Source of the DNA: Roseateles sp.
GTDB lineage: Bacteria; Pseudomonadota; Gammaproteobacteria; Burkholderiales; Burkholderiaceae_C
Reading direction: 5' to 3'
NCBI GenBank assembly: GCA_016790285.1
Contig: JAEUPJ010000031.1
Location: forward strand, 1 to 45,601
Length of the DNA: 45,601 nt
The notes beneath the pieces were generated by a model that was not told where the DNA came from, made no database searches, and saw only the letters and a list, made by a program, of their open reading frames with translations. Position numbers and translations under genes: made by a program. Every line of letters begins with the position of its first letter. Positions within the stretch are counted from its first letter, which is position 1. Positions 26,235-36,214 of this stretch are shown in pieces.

Positions 26235-27626
26235 ATGGCCGTCTCCGTCTTCGACCTGTTCAAGATCGGCATCGGCCCGAGCAGTTCGCACACCGTCGGG
26301 CCGATGCGCGCGGCGCGGCTGTTCGTGCAGCGGCTGGCGCACGACGGCGCGCTGGGCGGGGTGGCGCGCCTGCACTGCGCGCTGTACGGCTCGCTGGGCG
26401 CCACCGGCAAGGGCCATGGCAGCGACAAGGCGGTGCTGCTGGGCCTGCTGGGCGAGGCGCCCGACAGCGTCGACGTCGAGGCGATCCCGGCGCTGCTGGC
26501 CGCGGCGCGGCGCGACAAGGCGCTCGCGCTGCCCGGCGGGCCGACGATCGCCTTCGACGAGAAGACCGACCTGAAATTCCACCGCCGCGAGACGCTGCCG
26601 TTCCACGCCAACGGCATGCGCTTCGCCGCCTTCGACGCCGGCGGCGCGGCGATCACCGAGCGCTGCTACTACTCGGTCGGCGGCGGCTTCGTCGTCAGCG
26701 ACGAGGTGGCCGCCGACGGCGCGCGGCAGAAGGCGATCGTGCCCGACACCACCGCGCTGCCCTACCCGTTCCGCAGCGGCGCCGAACTGGTCGCGCTGTG
26801 CGGCCAGTACCGGCTGACGATCGCCGCGCTGATGCGCCGCAACGAGCAGCATTGGCGCAGCGACGCCGAGATCGACGCCGGGCTGCTGAAGATCTGGCAG
26901 GTGATGCAGGACTGCGTCGCCCGCGGCTGCCGCAGCGATGGCGTGCTGCCCGGCGGCTTCAAGGTGCGCCGGCGCGCCGCCGCACTGCACCGCGCGCTGT
27001 GCGCCAACCCGGAGGCCGCGCTGCGCGACCCGCTGCAGGTGCTCGACTGGGTCAACCTGTACGCGCTGGCGGTCAACGAGGAGAACGCCGCGGGCGGGCG
27101 CGTCGTCACCGCGCCGACCAACGGCGCGGCCGGCATCGTGCCGGCGGTGCTGCACTACTACCACCGCTTCGTGCCGGGCGCGACCGACGCCGGGGTGATC
27201 GACTTCCTGCTCACCGCCGCGGCGATCGGCCTGCTCTACAAGGAGAACGCCAGCATCTCGGGCGCCGAGGTCGGCTGCCAGGGCGAGGTCGGGGTGGCCT
27301 GCAGCATGGCCGCCGGCGCGCTCTGCGCGGTGCTCGGCGGCACGCCGGCGCAGGTCGAGAACGCCGCCGAGATCGGCATGGAGCACCACCTGGGGCTGAC
27401 CTGCGACCCGGTCGGCGGCCTGGTGCAGATCCCCTGCATCGAGCGCAATGCGATCGCCTCGGTCAAGGCGATCAACGCCGCACGGATGGCGCTGCGCGGC
27501 GACGGCAGCCACTTCGTCTCGCTCGACCAGGTGATCAAGACGATGCGCGAGACCGGCGCCGACATGATGACCAAGTACAAGGAGACCGCCCGCGGCGGCC
27601 TGGCGGTCAACATCGTCGAGTGCTGA
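26235..27626 (+). CDS. sdaA: L-serine ammonia-lyase, iron-sulfur dependent
   Basis: A 463-residue cytoplasmic enzyme converting L-serine to pyruvate and ammonia. The N-terminal beta domain begins [25 protein letters not shown], the family hallmark. The C-terminal alpha domain holds cysteines expected to bind the [4Fe-4S] cluster ([20 protein letters not shown] and [19 protein letters not shown]). It starts 22 bases after gcvP, so it is probably in the same riboswitch-controlled operon and consumes serine formed from glycine and methylene-THF. Confidence 0.96.
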   Translation: MAVSVFDLFKIGIGPSSSHTVGPMRAARLFVQRLAHDGALGGVARLHCALYGSLGATGKGHGSDKAVLLGLLGEAPDSVDVEAIPALLAAARRDKALALPGGPTIAFDEKTDLKFHRRETLPFHANGMRFAAFDAGGAAITERCYYSVGGGFVVSDEVAADGARQKAIVPDTTALPYPFRSGAELVALCGQYRLTIAALMRRNEQHWRSDAEIDAGLLKIWQVMQDCVARGCRSDGVLPGGFKVRRRAAALHRALCANPEAALRDPLQVLDWVNLYALAVNEENAAGGRVVTAPTNGAAGIVPAVLHYYHRFVPGATDAGVIDFLLTAAAIGLLYKENASISGAEVGCQGEVGVACSMAAGALCAVLGGTPAQVENAAEIGMEHHLGLTCDPVGGLVQIPCIERNAIASVKAINAARMALRGDGSHFVSLDQVIKTMRETGADMMTKYKETARGGLAVNIVEC

Positions 27627-27663
27627 GGCGCGCCCGCTCGCGTCCGGTCGCGTCCGGTCGCGC

Positions 27664-30600
27664 TCAATCGCGATCGGCGGCGGCCAGCGGCGGCAGCGCG
27701 GCGCCGCCCTCGACCGGTCCTGACGCCGGCAGCGCCGCACCGCGGCGGTCGCGCACCAGCAGGCTGTAGATCACCGGCACGACGACCAGCGTCAGCAGCG
27801 TGCTGGTGATCACGCCGCCGATGATCGCGCGGCCCATCGGCGCCTGCAGCTCGCCACCCTCCTCGAGCGCCAGCGCCAGCGGCAGCATGCCGAAGACCAT
27901 TGCCGCGGTGGTCATCACGATCGGCCGCATCCGCGTCAGCCCGGCCTGCAGCAGCGCCTCGGCCACCGGCGCGCCGGCGCGGCGGGCCTGGTTGGCGAAG
28001 TCGACCAGCAGGATCGCGTTCTTCGTGACCAGCCCCATCAGCATCACCAGGCCGATCATCGAGAACACGTTCAGCGTGCTGCGCCACAGCAGCAGCGCCC
28101 CCATCACGCCGATCAGCGCCAGCGGCAGGCTGGCCATGATCGCGATCGGCTGCACGAAGCTGCCGAACTGGCTGGCCAGCACGATGTAGATGAAGATCAC
28201 CGCCAGCCCCATCGCACCGAGCATGGCGCGGAACGCCTCGTCCTGGTCCCTGGTGCGGCCGCCGACGTCGAAGCTGTAGCCCGCCGGCAGCCGGGTGTCC
28301 CTGACCAGCTGCTGCACGTCCTTGCCGACCTCGCCCTCGGGGCGGCCCTGCACGCCGGCGAACACCGCCTCGCGGCGCTGCAGGTTCTGGCGGCGGATGA
28401 TCTCGGGGTTGAACACCGGCTCGATCGTCGCCACCGCGTCCAGCGCGATCGGCGTGCCGTCCTTCGCGAAAGCCACCGGCAACTGGCGCAACTGGTCGAC
28501 GCGCTCGCGCCGGCTCTGGTTCAGCCGCAGCACGACCTCGACCTGGTCGCCGTCGGTGGTGGTCCAGTGCGTCGCCGCCTGGCCGTTGACGTAGGTGCGC
28601 AGGCTGCTCGCCAGCTGCGGCGCGGTCAGGCCCAGTTCGCGCACCGCGCCGGGCTTCAGTCGCACCGCGTAGGCCGGCACGCCCGGCCGCACCGAGACCT
28701 CGACGTCGACGGTGCCGGGGATCCTGCGCACCCGCTCGGCGAAGTCGGTCGCCACCCGGGCCAGGCCTTCGGCGTCGGGGCCGAGGATCGCGACGTAGAT
28801 CGGACGGTTGAAGCCGACCGCGAGCTCGGTGCCGGGGATGCGCTGGACCTGGGCCCGCACGAAGGCCTCGACCTGCTTCTGGCTGCGCTGGCGGTCCTTG
28901 CGTTCCTTCAGCGCGATGTCCAGCCAGGCCTGGTTGCGCTGGCCGGCGCCGCCGATCCAGGTCGACACGCTGGCCACCTCGGGCAGCGCGAGCACGATGG
29001 CCTCGACCTGGCGCACCTTGGCGTCGCTGCGCTCCAGGCTCGAGCCCTCGGGCATGCGCAGCGCCAGCCGGGTGAAGCCCTGGTCGACCTCGGGGATGAA
29101 CTCGCTGCCGACCAGCGGTGCCAGCGCCAGCGCACCGGCGAAGCTGAGCAGCCCGACGCCCAGCACGATGCCGCGCGGCGACAGCGTGGCGCGCCGCCAG
29201 CCACGCGGCCCGCTGCGCAGGCGAGCGCCCTCGGCGTCGAAGCCACGGCCCCAGGCCGGCAGCGGCAGCGGCCAGCGCCGGCCCGAGAAGGTCCAGCGGA
29301 TCAGCCGTTCGTACAGCCCGTGCAGCGCAGCCATGCCGCGGTCGGTGGCGCGGACCAGCGCGCCGACGACCGGCCAGGACTTCAGCCGCGCCGACGGCGG
29401 GTCGTGCCAGACCGAGGACAGCATCGGATCCAGCGTGAAGCTGACGAACAGGCTGACCAGCACCGCGACGGCGACCGTGATGCCGAACGGGTAGAAGAAC
29501 TTGCCGATGATGCCGCCCATGAAGGCCACCGGCACGAACACCGCGCACAGCGCGAAGGTGGTGGCCATCACCGCCAGCCCGATCTCGTCGGTACCGTCGC
29601 GCGCGGCCTGCCGATGGCTCTTGCCGAGGCCGATGTGGCGCACGATGTTCTCGCGCACGACGATCGCATCGTCGATCAGCAGGCCGATGCACAGGCTCAG
29701 CGCCATCATCGTCATGAAGTTCAGCGTGAAGCCGAAGGCGTGGACGGCGATGAAGCTGGAGATCACCGCGATCGGCAGCGTCAGCCCGGTGATCACGGTC
29801 GAGCGCCAGGAGTGCAGGAACAGGAAGACGATCGCCACCGTCAGCGCCGCGCCCTCGATCAGCGTGCGCTGCAGGCCGTGCAGCGACTGCTTGACCCAGT
29901 CGCTGTTGGCGTAGATCAGCCGCAGCTCGACATCGGGCGGCAGGCTCTTGCGCAGCTCGTCCATCGCCTCCTTGACCGCGTCGCCGGTGGTCACGATGTT
30001 GGCGTCCTGCTGCTTGTAGACGTTGAAGCCGACAGCCGGCTGGCCGTTGATGCGGGCCAGCGATTCGGCCTCCTTGTCGCGCTCGACCAGCCGGCCCAGG
30101 TCGCCCAGCGTCAGCGCCAGCTCGCCGCGCCGCGCGACGACGACGCGGGCGAAGTCGCGCGGGTCCTCGATGCGGCCTTCGACGCGCAGGATCGCGTCCT
30201 GCGTGCCGTCGCCGAGCAGCCCGACCGGCTGGTCGGCGTTGGCCTCGCGCAGCGCCGTCGCCACTTCGGCCGACGTCACGCCATAGGCGCGCAGCCGCGC
30301 CGGGTCGAGGTCGATGCGCAACTCGCGGGCGGCGCGGCCCGAGATCTCGATGCGCGCGACGCCCTCGACGCGCTGCAGCCGCTTCTCGACCTGCTGCTCG
30401 GCCAGCTGCGACAGCTCGCGCGCGCTGCGCTGCGGCGCCAGCAGCGCCAGCACGACGACCGGCTGGGCGTTGTCGTTGTTGTAGCGCGCGACCGTCGGCA
30501 ACCTGGCGTCCACCGGCAGGTCGGCCTGCACCGCCGACAGGCGGTCGCGCAGGTCCTGCATCGCGCGCGACATGTCGGCGTTCATCGAGAACTCGACATT

Positions 30601-30873
30601 GGTCTCGCTGCGGCCCTCGTAGCTGCGCGACATGATGCGCTTGACGCCGGCGATGCTGTTGACCGCCATCTCGACCGGCTTGGTCACCTCGCGCTCGACC
30701 GCCTCGGGCGCCGCGCCGGGGTAGTTGACCTGGATCCAGGCGCCCGGCGGCGCGATGTCGGGCATCTGCTCGACGCCCAGCCGCACATAGGCGAACAGCC
30801 CCAGCACGCACAGCGCCACCATCGCCATCGTGGCGAACACCGGGTTGTTGATCGAGACGCGGGTGATCCACAT
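27664..30873 (-). CDS. RND multidrug efflux transporter, inner-membrane permease
   Basis: A 1069-residue AcrB/HAE1-type proton-driven pump. It begins with the usual cytoplasmic stretch and first helix (MWITRVSINNPVFATMAMVA) and has two large periplasmic domains and about twelve membrane helices. Helix 4 contains the proton-relay aspartates in MALSLCIGLLIDDAIVVREN. The C-terminal half repeats the RND plan (GLVTKNAILLVDFANQAR). ATG 30873 was chosen because it starts exactly at the family N-terminus; the frame continues upstream into the adaptor gene as a shadow. It lies 16 bases behind the adaptor in one operon. No outer-membrane channel is adjacent. The substrate is unknown. Confidence 0.94.
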   Translation of the reverse strand: MWITRVSINNPVFATMAMVALCVLGLFAYVRLGVEQMPDIAPPGAWIQVNYPGAAPEAVEREVTKPVEMAVNSIAGVKRIMSRSYEGRSETNVEFSMNADMSRAMQDLRDRLSAVQADLPVDARLPTVARYNNDNAQPVVVLALLAPQRSARELSQLAEQQVEKRLQRVEGVARIEISGRAARELRIDLDPARLRAYGVTSAEVATALREANADQPVGLLGDGTQDAILRVEGRIEDPRDFARVVVARRGELALTLGDLGRLVERDKEAESLARINGQPAVGFNVYKQQDANIVTTGDAVKEAMDELRKSLPPDVELRLIYANSDWVKQSLHGLQRTLIEGAALTVAIVFLFLHSWRSTVITGLTLPIAVISSFIAVHAFGFTLNFMTMMALSLCIGLLIDDAIVVRENIVRHIGLGKSHRQAARDGTDEIGLAVMATTFALCAVFVPVAFMGGIIGKFFYPFGITVAVAVLVSLFVSFTLDPMLSSVWHDPPSARLKSWPVVGALVRATDRGMAALHGLYERLIRWTFSGRRWPLPLPAWGRGFDAEGARLRSGPRGWRRATLSPRGIVLGVGLLSFAGALALAPLVGSEFIPEVDQGFTRLALRMPEGSSLERSDAKVRQVEAIVLALPEVASVSTWIGGAGQRNQAWLDIALKERKDRQRSQKQVEAFVRAQVQRIPGTELAVGFNRPIYVAILGPDAEGLARVATDFAERVRRIPGTVDVEVSVRPGVPAYAVRLKPGAVRELGLTAPQLASSLRTYVNGQAATHWTTTDGDQVEVVLRLNQSRRERVDQLRQLPVAFAKDGTPIALDAVATIEPVFNPEIIRRQNLQRREAVFAGVQGRPEGEVGKDVQQLVRDTRLPAGYSFDVGGRTRDQDEAFRAMLGAMGLAVIFIYIVLASQFGSFVQPIAIMASLPLALIGVMGALLLWRSTLNVFSMIGLVMLMGLVTKNAILLVDFANQARRAGAPVAEALLQAGLTRMRPIVMTTAAMVFGMLPLALALEEGGELQAPMGRAIIGGVITSTLLTLVVVPVIYSLLVRDRRGAALPASGPVEGGAALPPLAAADRD

Positions 30874-30889
30874 GACGCGAGCCCCGTTG

Positions 30890-32101
30890 TCAGCGCAGCG
30901 TGGTGCTGGCCGGCGCGTCGGCGCCCGAGGCCACCGGCGGCAGCTTGCCGGCGGCGACCCGCGCCGGCGCGCCCTCGCGCAGGTTGTCGAAGCGCGCCGC
31001 CAGCACCTGGGCATCGGGGGCCAGGCCGTCGACGACCTCGACGCGGCCGCCGGCCTCGTCGCGCCGGCCCAGCGTGACGGCGCGACGCAGCAGCCGGCCC
31101 TGCTCGATCAGCCAGACCTGGGCCTGGCCGCTGCTGCTGCCGACCGCGGCCTGCGGCAGCACCATGCGCTGTTGCGGGTCGGCCAGCTCGACGCGGGCCA
31201 GCGCGTACTGGCCGGCGCGCATCCGCTCCTGGGCGTTGTCCAGCACCACGGTGACGCCGATCGAGCGCGTGCCGGCCTCGGCCGCCGGCGCGATGCGCGC
31301 CAGCCGGCCGGCCAGCGGCGTGTCGACCCCTTCGACATTCAGCTGCACCGTCATGCCCGGCGCGAGCCGCGAGACCTCGTGGGTGCCGACGCTGCCGGCC
31401 AGCTCCAACTGCGCCAGGTCGACCAGCGTCAGCACCGGCTGCTCGACCGCCAGTTTCTCGCCGGGCAGCGCGTGGCGCCGGGCGACGATGCCGGCGATCG
31501 GCGCGACCAGCATTGCGTCGCGCTGGGCGACGCGGGTCGTGTCCAGCGTCGCCTGGGCGGCCTGCAGGCCGGCGCGCGCGGTGTCGAGCTGGGCGCGCGA
31601 GGCGTCCAGCGCGCTGGCCGAGATGAATCCCTGGTCGGCCAGCCGCTCGTTGCTGGCCTGGGTGCGTTCGGCCTGGGCCAGCGTCGCGCGCGCCGATTCG
31701 AGCAGCGCATGGCGCTCGGCGATGCGGCTGGCCAGGTCGGCCACGTCGATGCGACCCAGCGCCTGGCCCGCCTCGACGCGCGTGCCTTCGGCCGCCGCCA
31801 GCTCGAGCAGCGTGCCCGCGGCCTTGGCGCGCAGCACCGCGGTGTGGGGCGCGACCAGCGGACCGGAGAATTCGATCGTCTGCGGCAGGCTGGCGCGGCC
31901 GGGCTGCACCACCTCGGCCGCGCGGAACTCCAGCGGCACCGCCGACGCCGCGCGGCCCGGCGTGCCGGCAGCCTGGGCCGCAGCGGCCGGCCCGAACAGA
32001 GCGGACAACCCGGCAGACCGCTGCCCCAGCCCGACACCCGCCCCCGCCACCACGGCGACCACCACCACCCCTGCCAACCCGACCCAGCCCGCTCTGCGCA
32101 T
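30890..32101 (-). CDS. RND efflux periplasmic adaptor (membrane fusion protein)
   Basis: A 403-residue periplasmic adaptor linking the RND pump to an outer-membrane channel. It has an N-terminal membrane anchor (about 5-25) without a lipobox. A lipoyl-like half-domain (VVAPHTAVLRAKAAGTLLEL region) is followed by an alpha-helical hairpin (about 130-200), the second lipoyl half VAPIAGIVARRHALPGEKL, a beta-barrel, and the membrane-proximal domain with VVLDNAQERMRAGQYALARV. GAGGAG stands 8 bases before ATG 32101, fixing the start. It is the first gene of the efflux operon. Confidence 0.92.
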   Translation of the reverse strand: MRRAGWVGLAGVVVVAVVAGAGVGLGQRSAGLSALFGPAAAAQAAGTPGRAASAVPLEFRAAEVVQPGRASLPQTIEFSGPLVAPHTAVLRAKAAGTLLELAAAEGTRVEAGQALGRIDVADLASRIAERHALLESARATLAQAERTQASNERLADQGFISASALDASRAQLDTARAGLQAAQATLDTTRVAQRDAMLVAPIAGIVARRHALPGEKLAVEQPVLTLVDLAQLELAGSVGTHEVSRLAPGMTVQLNVEGVDTPLAGRLARIAPAAEAGTRSIGVTVVLDNAQERMRAGQYALARVELADPQQRMVLPQAAVGSSSGQAQVWLIEQGRLLRRAVTLGRRDEAGGRVEVVDGLAPDAQVLAARFDNLREGAPARVAAGKLPPVASGADAPASTTLR

Positions 32102-32274
32102 CCCGCGCTCCTCGCATCTGTCTGCCTGCCCTCGTCGAGCGGGCGCGAGTCTAGGCGCCAACCCCGGCGCGGCCCCGCACTTTGCGACCAGGGGTCGAAT
32201 CGAGCGGACGAAACGCAGGCCGGCCCGACGGCCGGAAGCCGCGCTGCGCCCGGATCGGCAGTACGGCCGGCGCT

Positions 32275-33393
32275 TCAGCCGCCAGCGCCGTCGCGGCCTG
32301 CCGCGCCGGCGATCGCCGGCACCGCCAGCTGCACGTCGCCGCACTGGGCGCGGTGGCGCAGTGCATGGTCGATCAGCACCAGCGCCAGCAGGCTCTCGGC
32401 GATCGGCGTCGCGCGGATGCCGACGCAGGGGTCGTGGCGGCCGAAGGTCTCGACCATGGTCGGCGCGCCGCGGCGGTCGATCGAGGCCTTGGGCGCGCGG
32501 ATCGAGCTGGTCGGCTTGATCGCGATGCGCACCACCAGGTCCTGCCCGGTCGAGATGCCGCCGAGCACGCCGCCGCTGTGGTTGCTGGCGAAGCCGGCCG
32601 GCGTCAGCTCGTCGCCGTGCGCGCTGCCGCGCTGCGCGACGACCGCGAAGCCGTCGCCGATCTCGACCCCCTTGACCGCATTGAGCCCCATCATCGCGTA
32701 GGCGATGTCGGCATCGAGCCGGTCATAGAGCGGCTCGCCCAGGCCCACCGGCACGCCGTGGGCACGCACCTCGATGCGCGCACCGCAGCTGTCGCCGGCC
32801 CTGCGCAGGTCGTCCATGTAGGCCTCGAGCCGCGGCACGATGCCGGCGTTGGGCGCATAGAACGGGTTCAGCGGGATCTGCGCCGCGTCCTCGAACGGGA
32901 TCTCGATCTCGCCGAGCTGGCTCATCCAGCCCGAGAACGTCGTGCCATGCTGCTGGCGCAGCCATTTCTTCGCGACCGCGCCGGCGGCCACCGTCGGCGC
33001 GGTCAGCCGGGCCGACGAACGGCCGCCGCCGCGCGGGTCGCGCAGGCCGTACTTGCGCCAGTAGGTGTAGTCGGCATGGCCCGGCCGGAAGGTGTCGAGC
33101 AGGTTGCCGTAGTCCTTGCTGCGCTGGTCGGTGTTGCGGATCAGCAGGCCGATCGGCGTACCGGTGGTCAGGCCCTCGTAGACGCCGGACAGGATCTCGA
33201 CCGCGTCGGCCTCGTTGCGCTGGGTGACGTGGCGGTTGGTGCCGGGGCGGCGGCGGTCGAGTTCGGGCTGGATGTCCTCGACACCGAGCACCAGCCCGGG
33301 CGGGCAGCCGTCGATCACGCAGCCGATCGCCGGACCGTGGCTCTCGCCGAAGTTGGTGACGCGGAACAGTTCGCCGAGGGTGCTGCCGGGCAT
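32275..33393 (-). CDS. aroC: Chorismate synthase
   Basis: Last step of the shikimate pathway: 5-enolpyruvylshikimate-3-phosphate to chorismate, needing reduced FMN. The 372-residue protein has the three family signatures: [18 protein letters not shown] near the N-terminus, the middle [14 protein letters not shown] region (with [14 protein letters not shown] just before it) and the C-terminal [16 protein letters not shown]. Length and motif order are normal. Transcription is probably separate from the efflux operon, which lies 173 bases downstream. Confidence 0.97.
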   Translation of the reverse strand: MPGSTLGELFRVTNFGESHGPAIGCVIDGCPPGLVLGVEDIQPELDRRRPGTNRHVTQRNEADAVEILSGVYEGLTTGTPIGLLIRNTDQRSKDYGNLLDTFRPGHADYTYWRKYGLRDPRGGGRSSARLTAPTVAAGAVAKKWLRQQHGTTFSGWMSQLGEIEIPFEDAAQIPLNPFYAPNAGIVPRLEAYMDDLRRAGDSCGARIEVRAHGVPVGLGEPLYDRLDADIAYAMMGLNAVKGVEIGDGFAVVAQRGSAHGDELTPAGFASNHSGGVLGGISTGQDLVVRIAIKPTSSIRAPKASIDRRGAPTMVETFGRHDPCVGIRATPIAESLLALVLIDHALRHRAQCGDVQLAVPAIAGAAGRDGAGG

Positions 33394-33460
33394 CGATCAT
33401 CCACCAAGTAGAAGGGCCGGCGCACCGGCGCCGGCCCCGCGGATTGTCGCAGCCGGCGGG

Positions 33461-33925
33461 CTACGGCTTCGGCGCGTCGGCGTCGACCTCTTCCTGAGGC
33501 CAGTCGCGGATGTAGGCCTTGAGCATGCGGTTCTCGAAGTCCTGGCTGTCGACCACCGCCTTGGCGACGTCGTAGAACGAGATCACCCCCATCAGCGTCT
33601 TGCCGTCGAGCGCGGGCATGTAGCGGGCATGGCGGCCCAGCATCATGCGGCGGACCTCGTCGATCTCGGTCTCGGGGGTGCAGGTCAGCGGCGCGTCGTC
33701 CATCACCGTGCGCACCGTCAGCTGGCCGACCGAGCCGCCGTTCTTCACCACCGCGGCGATCACCTCGCGGAAGGTCAGCATGCCCACCAGGTCGCCATGG
33801 TCCATCACCACCAGCGAACCGATGTCGAACTCGGCCATCGTCTGCACCGCGTCGGCCAGCGGCTGGCCGGGCGACACGGTGTAGAGCGTGTTGCCCTTGA
33901 CTCGCAGGATGTCGCTGACTTTCAT
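33461..33925 (-). CDS. Tandem CBS-domain protein
   Basis: A 154-residue soluble protein made of two CBS domains (about 1-65 and 70-135), a Bateman module that usually binds adenine nucleotides. Recognisable strands are IGSLVVMDHGDLVGMLTFRE and RHARYMPALDGKTLMGVISF. No enzyme domain is fused, so it may act as a regulator or energy sensor. AAGGAG precedes ATG 33925. It is divergent from the sulfhydrylase gene with 96 bases between the starts. Confidence 0.9.
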   Translation of the reverse strand: MKVSDILRVKGNTLYTVSPGQPLADAVQTMAEFDIGSLVVMDHGDLVGMLTFREVIAAVVKNGGSVGQLTVRTVMDDAPLTCTPETEIDEVRRMMLGRHARYMPALDGKTLMGVISFYDVAKAVVDSQDFENRMLKAYIRDWPQEEVDADAPKP

Positions 33926-34021
33926 CTCGGGTTCTCCTTCGCTGGCTCACGGCCCGGCCGTCACCCAAAAAACATAGCACACAATGCGCTGGAACGACAC
34001 TGCGCGAAGCACATTCGAACC

Positions 34022-35320
34022 ATGCCCGGCTACAGCGACCCCGGTTTCGACACCCTTGCGCTGCATGCCGGCGCCGCGCCCGACCCCGCCACCGGCGCGC
34101 GGGCGGTGCCGATCCACCTCAGCACCTCGTTCGTCTTCCAGAGCAGCGAGCATGCCGCCTCGCTGTTCAACATGGAGCGATCGGGCCATGTCTACAGCCG
34201 CATCAGCAACCCGACCAACGCGGTGCTGGAGGAACGCATTGCCGCGCTCGAAGGCGGCGCCGGCGCGATCGCCACCGCCAGCGGCCAGGCGGCACTGCAT
34301 CTGGCGATCGCCACGCTGGCCGGCGCCGGCCACCACATCGTCGCCAGCAGCGCGCTGTACGGCGGCTCGCACAACCTGCTGGACTACACGCTGCGCCGCT
34401 TCGGCATCGACACCACCTTCGTGCGGCCGGGCGACATCGCCGGCTGGCGCGAAGCGATCCGGCCCGAGACCCGGCTGCTGTTCGGCGAGACGCTGGGCAA
34501 CCCGGGGCTGGACGTGCTGGACATCCCGACCGTCAGCGCGATCGCCCACGACGCCGGGTTGCCGCTGCTGGTCGATTCGACCTTCACGCCGCCCTGGCTG
34601 CTGAAGCCCTTCGACCACGGCGCCGACCTGATCTTCCACTCGGCGACCAAGTTCCTGTCGGGCCACGGCACGGTGGTGGGCGGGCTGCTGGTCGACTCGG
34701 GCGCCTTCGACTGGGACGGCTCGGGCCATTTCCCCGAATTGAGCCAGCCCTACGAGGGCTTCCATGGCATGGTGTTCAGCGAGGAGAGCACGGTCGGCGC
34801 CTTCCTGCTGCGCGCGCGCCGCGAGGGGCTGCGCGACTTCGGCGCCTGCATGAGCCCGCACACCGCCTGGCTGATCCTGCAGGGCATCGAGACGCTGCCG
34901 CTGCGCATGGCGCGCCATGTCGAGAACACCCGCAAGGTCGTGCAGATGCTCGCTGCCCACCCGATGGTCGCGCGCGTCGGCTACCCCGAGCTCGAATCGC
35001 ACCCCGACCATCGACTGGCCAGGCAACTGCTGCCGCGCGGCTGCGGCTCGGTGTTCAGCTTCGACCTGAAGGGCAGCCGCGCCCAGGGCGTGGCCTTCAT
35101 CGAGGCGCTGAAGCTGTTCTCGCACCTGGCCAACGTCGGCGACTGCCGCTCGCTGGTGATCCACCCGGCCTCGACGACCCATTTCCGGATGGACGATGCG
35201 GCCTTGGCGGGCGCCGGCATCGGCCCCGGCACCATCCGGCTTTCGATCGGGCTGGAGGACGCCGACGACCTGGTCGACGACCTGAAGCGGGCCCTCAAGG
35301 TGGCGGAGAAGGCCGCATGA
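34022..35320 (+). CDS. O-acetylhomoserine sulfhydrylase (Cys/Met metabolism PLP enzyme)
   Basis: A 432-residue PLP enzyme of the gamma-family that makes homocysteine from O-acetyl- (or O-succinyl-) homoserine and sulfide. The PLP lysine is K210 in HSATKFLSGHG. The N-terminal FDTLALHAG and VYSRISNPTNAVLEERIAAL are family hallmarks, and the length and the segment EGLRDFGACMSPHTAWLILQ point to the O-acetylhomoserine type (MetY) rather than the shorter MetZ. ATG 34022 was chosen: the frame is open for 800 bases upstream but only as the antisense of aroC and the CBS gene. An AT-rich patch with CATAGC and CACAAT near 33973-33984 may hold the promoter. Confidence 0.9.
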   Translation: MPGYSDPGFDTLALHAGAAPDPATGARAVPIHLSTSFVFQSSEHAASLFNMERSGHVYSRISNPTNAVLEERIAALEGGAGAIATASGQAALHLAIATLAGAGHHIVASSALYGGSHNLLDYTLRRFGIDTTFVRPGDIAGWREAIRPETRLLFGETLGNPGLDVLDIPTVSAIAHDAGLPLLVDSTFTPPWLLKPFDHGADLIFHSATKFLSGHGTVVGGLLVDSGAFDWDGSGHFPELSQPYEGFHGMVFSEESTVGAFLLRARREGLRDFGACMSPHTAWLILQGIETLPLRMARHVENTRKVVQMLAAHPMVARVGYPELESHPDHRLARQLLPRGCGSVFSFDLKGSRAQGVAFIEALKLFSHLANVGDCRSLVIHPASTTHFRMDDAALAGAGIGPGTIRLSIGLEDADDLVDDLKRALKVAEKAA

Positions 35321-36138
35321 AACTCACTGTCGGCGGCCGCTCGGCCTATGCCTACACCGGCGGCAAGGCCTTCGACCCGGCCTTGCCCTGCGTCGTCTTC
35401 ATCCACGGCGCGCTGCACGACCACAGCGTCTGGACGCTGCTGGCGCGCTGGTGCGCCCACCACGGCCACGGCGCACTGGCGGTCGACCTGCCCGGCCACG
35501 GCCGCAGCGCCGGCCCGGCGCTGGACAGCGTCGAGGCGCAGGCCGACTGGCTGCTGACCCTGCTCGATGCCGCCGGCGTCGGCAAGCCCGGCCAGGTCGC
35601 GCTGGTGGGCCACAGCATGGGCTCGCTGATCGCGCTCGAGGCGGCGGCGCGCGCACCGGGCCGCATCGGCCGGCTGGTGATGGTCGGCGCCGCCTACCCG
35701 ATGAAGGTCTCGGCCGCGCTGCTGGACACTGCCCGCGACGCGCCGCTGAAGGCGATCGAGATGGTCAACGCGTTCTCGATCGGCACGATCGCCGCCAAGC
35801 CCGGCCATCCCGGCCCCGGGACATGGCTGCACGGCAGCAACCGGGCCCTGATGCGTCGGGTGCTGAACGGTCCGAACGCCACCGGCTGCGCCGGCAACCT
35901 GTTCCACCTGGATTTCAGCGTCTGCGACCGCTATGCCAACGGCCTGCAGGCGGCGGCGGGGCTGCAGTGCCCGGTGACGCTGGTGCTGGGCGCGATGGAC
36001 CAGATGACGCCGCCGCGCGCCACCCGCGAGATCGCCGCCGCGCTGAAGGCCCGCGTCGTGACACTGCCCTCGGGCCACAGCCTGATGGCCGAGGTTCCCG
36101 ACGGCCTGCAGGCCGCGCTGCGCGACGCGCTGACCTGA
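35317..36138 (+). CDS. Alpha/beta-hydrolase
   Basis: A 273-residue soluble hydrolase overlapping the sulfhydrylase gene by ATGA. It has the oxyanion region VVFIHGALHDHSVW, the nucleophile elbow GHSMG with S100, an acid candidate in LVLGAMDQMTPP and the histidine in LPSGHSLMAE. The substrate is unknown. Overlap with a methionine-pathway gene suggests a link to homoserine ester or sulfur metabolism, but homoserine acetyltransferases have a different plan, so that role is not claimed. Confidence 0.9.
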   Translation: MKLTVGGRSAYAYTGGKAFDPALPCVVFIHGALHDHSVWTLLARWCAHHGHGALAVDLPGHGRSAGPALDSVEAQADWLLTLLDAAGVGKPGQVALVGHSMGSLIALEAAARAPGRIGRLVMVGAAYPMKVSAALLDTARDAPLKAIEMVNAFSIGTIAAKPGHPGPGTWLHGSNRALMRRVLNGPNATGCAGNLFHLDFSVCDRYANGLQAAAGLQCPVTLVLGAMDQMTPPRATREIAAALKARVVTLPSGHSLMAEVPDGLQAALRDALT

Positions 36139-36214
36139 CATTCGGCGTCCGGCCGGCCGACGGCCTGCCCGAAGACCCCTGCGGCACAATCCTGGCCTCG
36201 ATCGACGCGCGCCC

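Noticed and set aside
33215-34021. N-terminal extension of the sulfhydrylase frame
   Set aside because: The extra 269 codons are antisense to aroC and the CBS gene and lack any domain; the family N-terminus begins just after ATG 34022.
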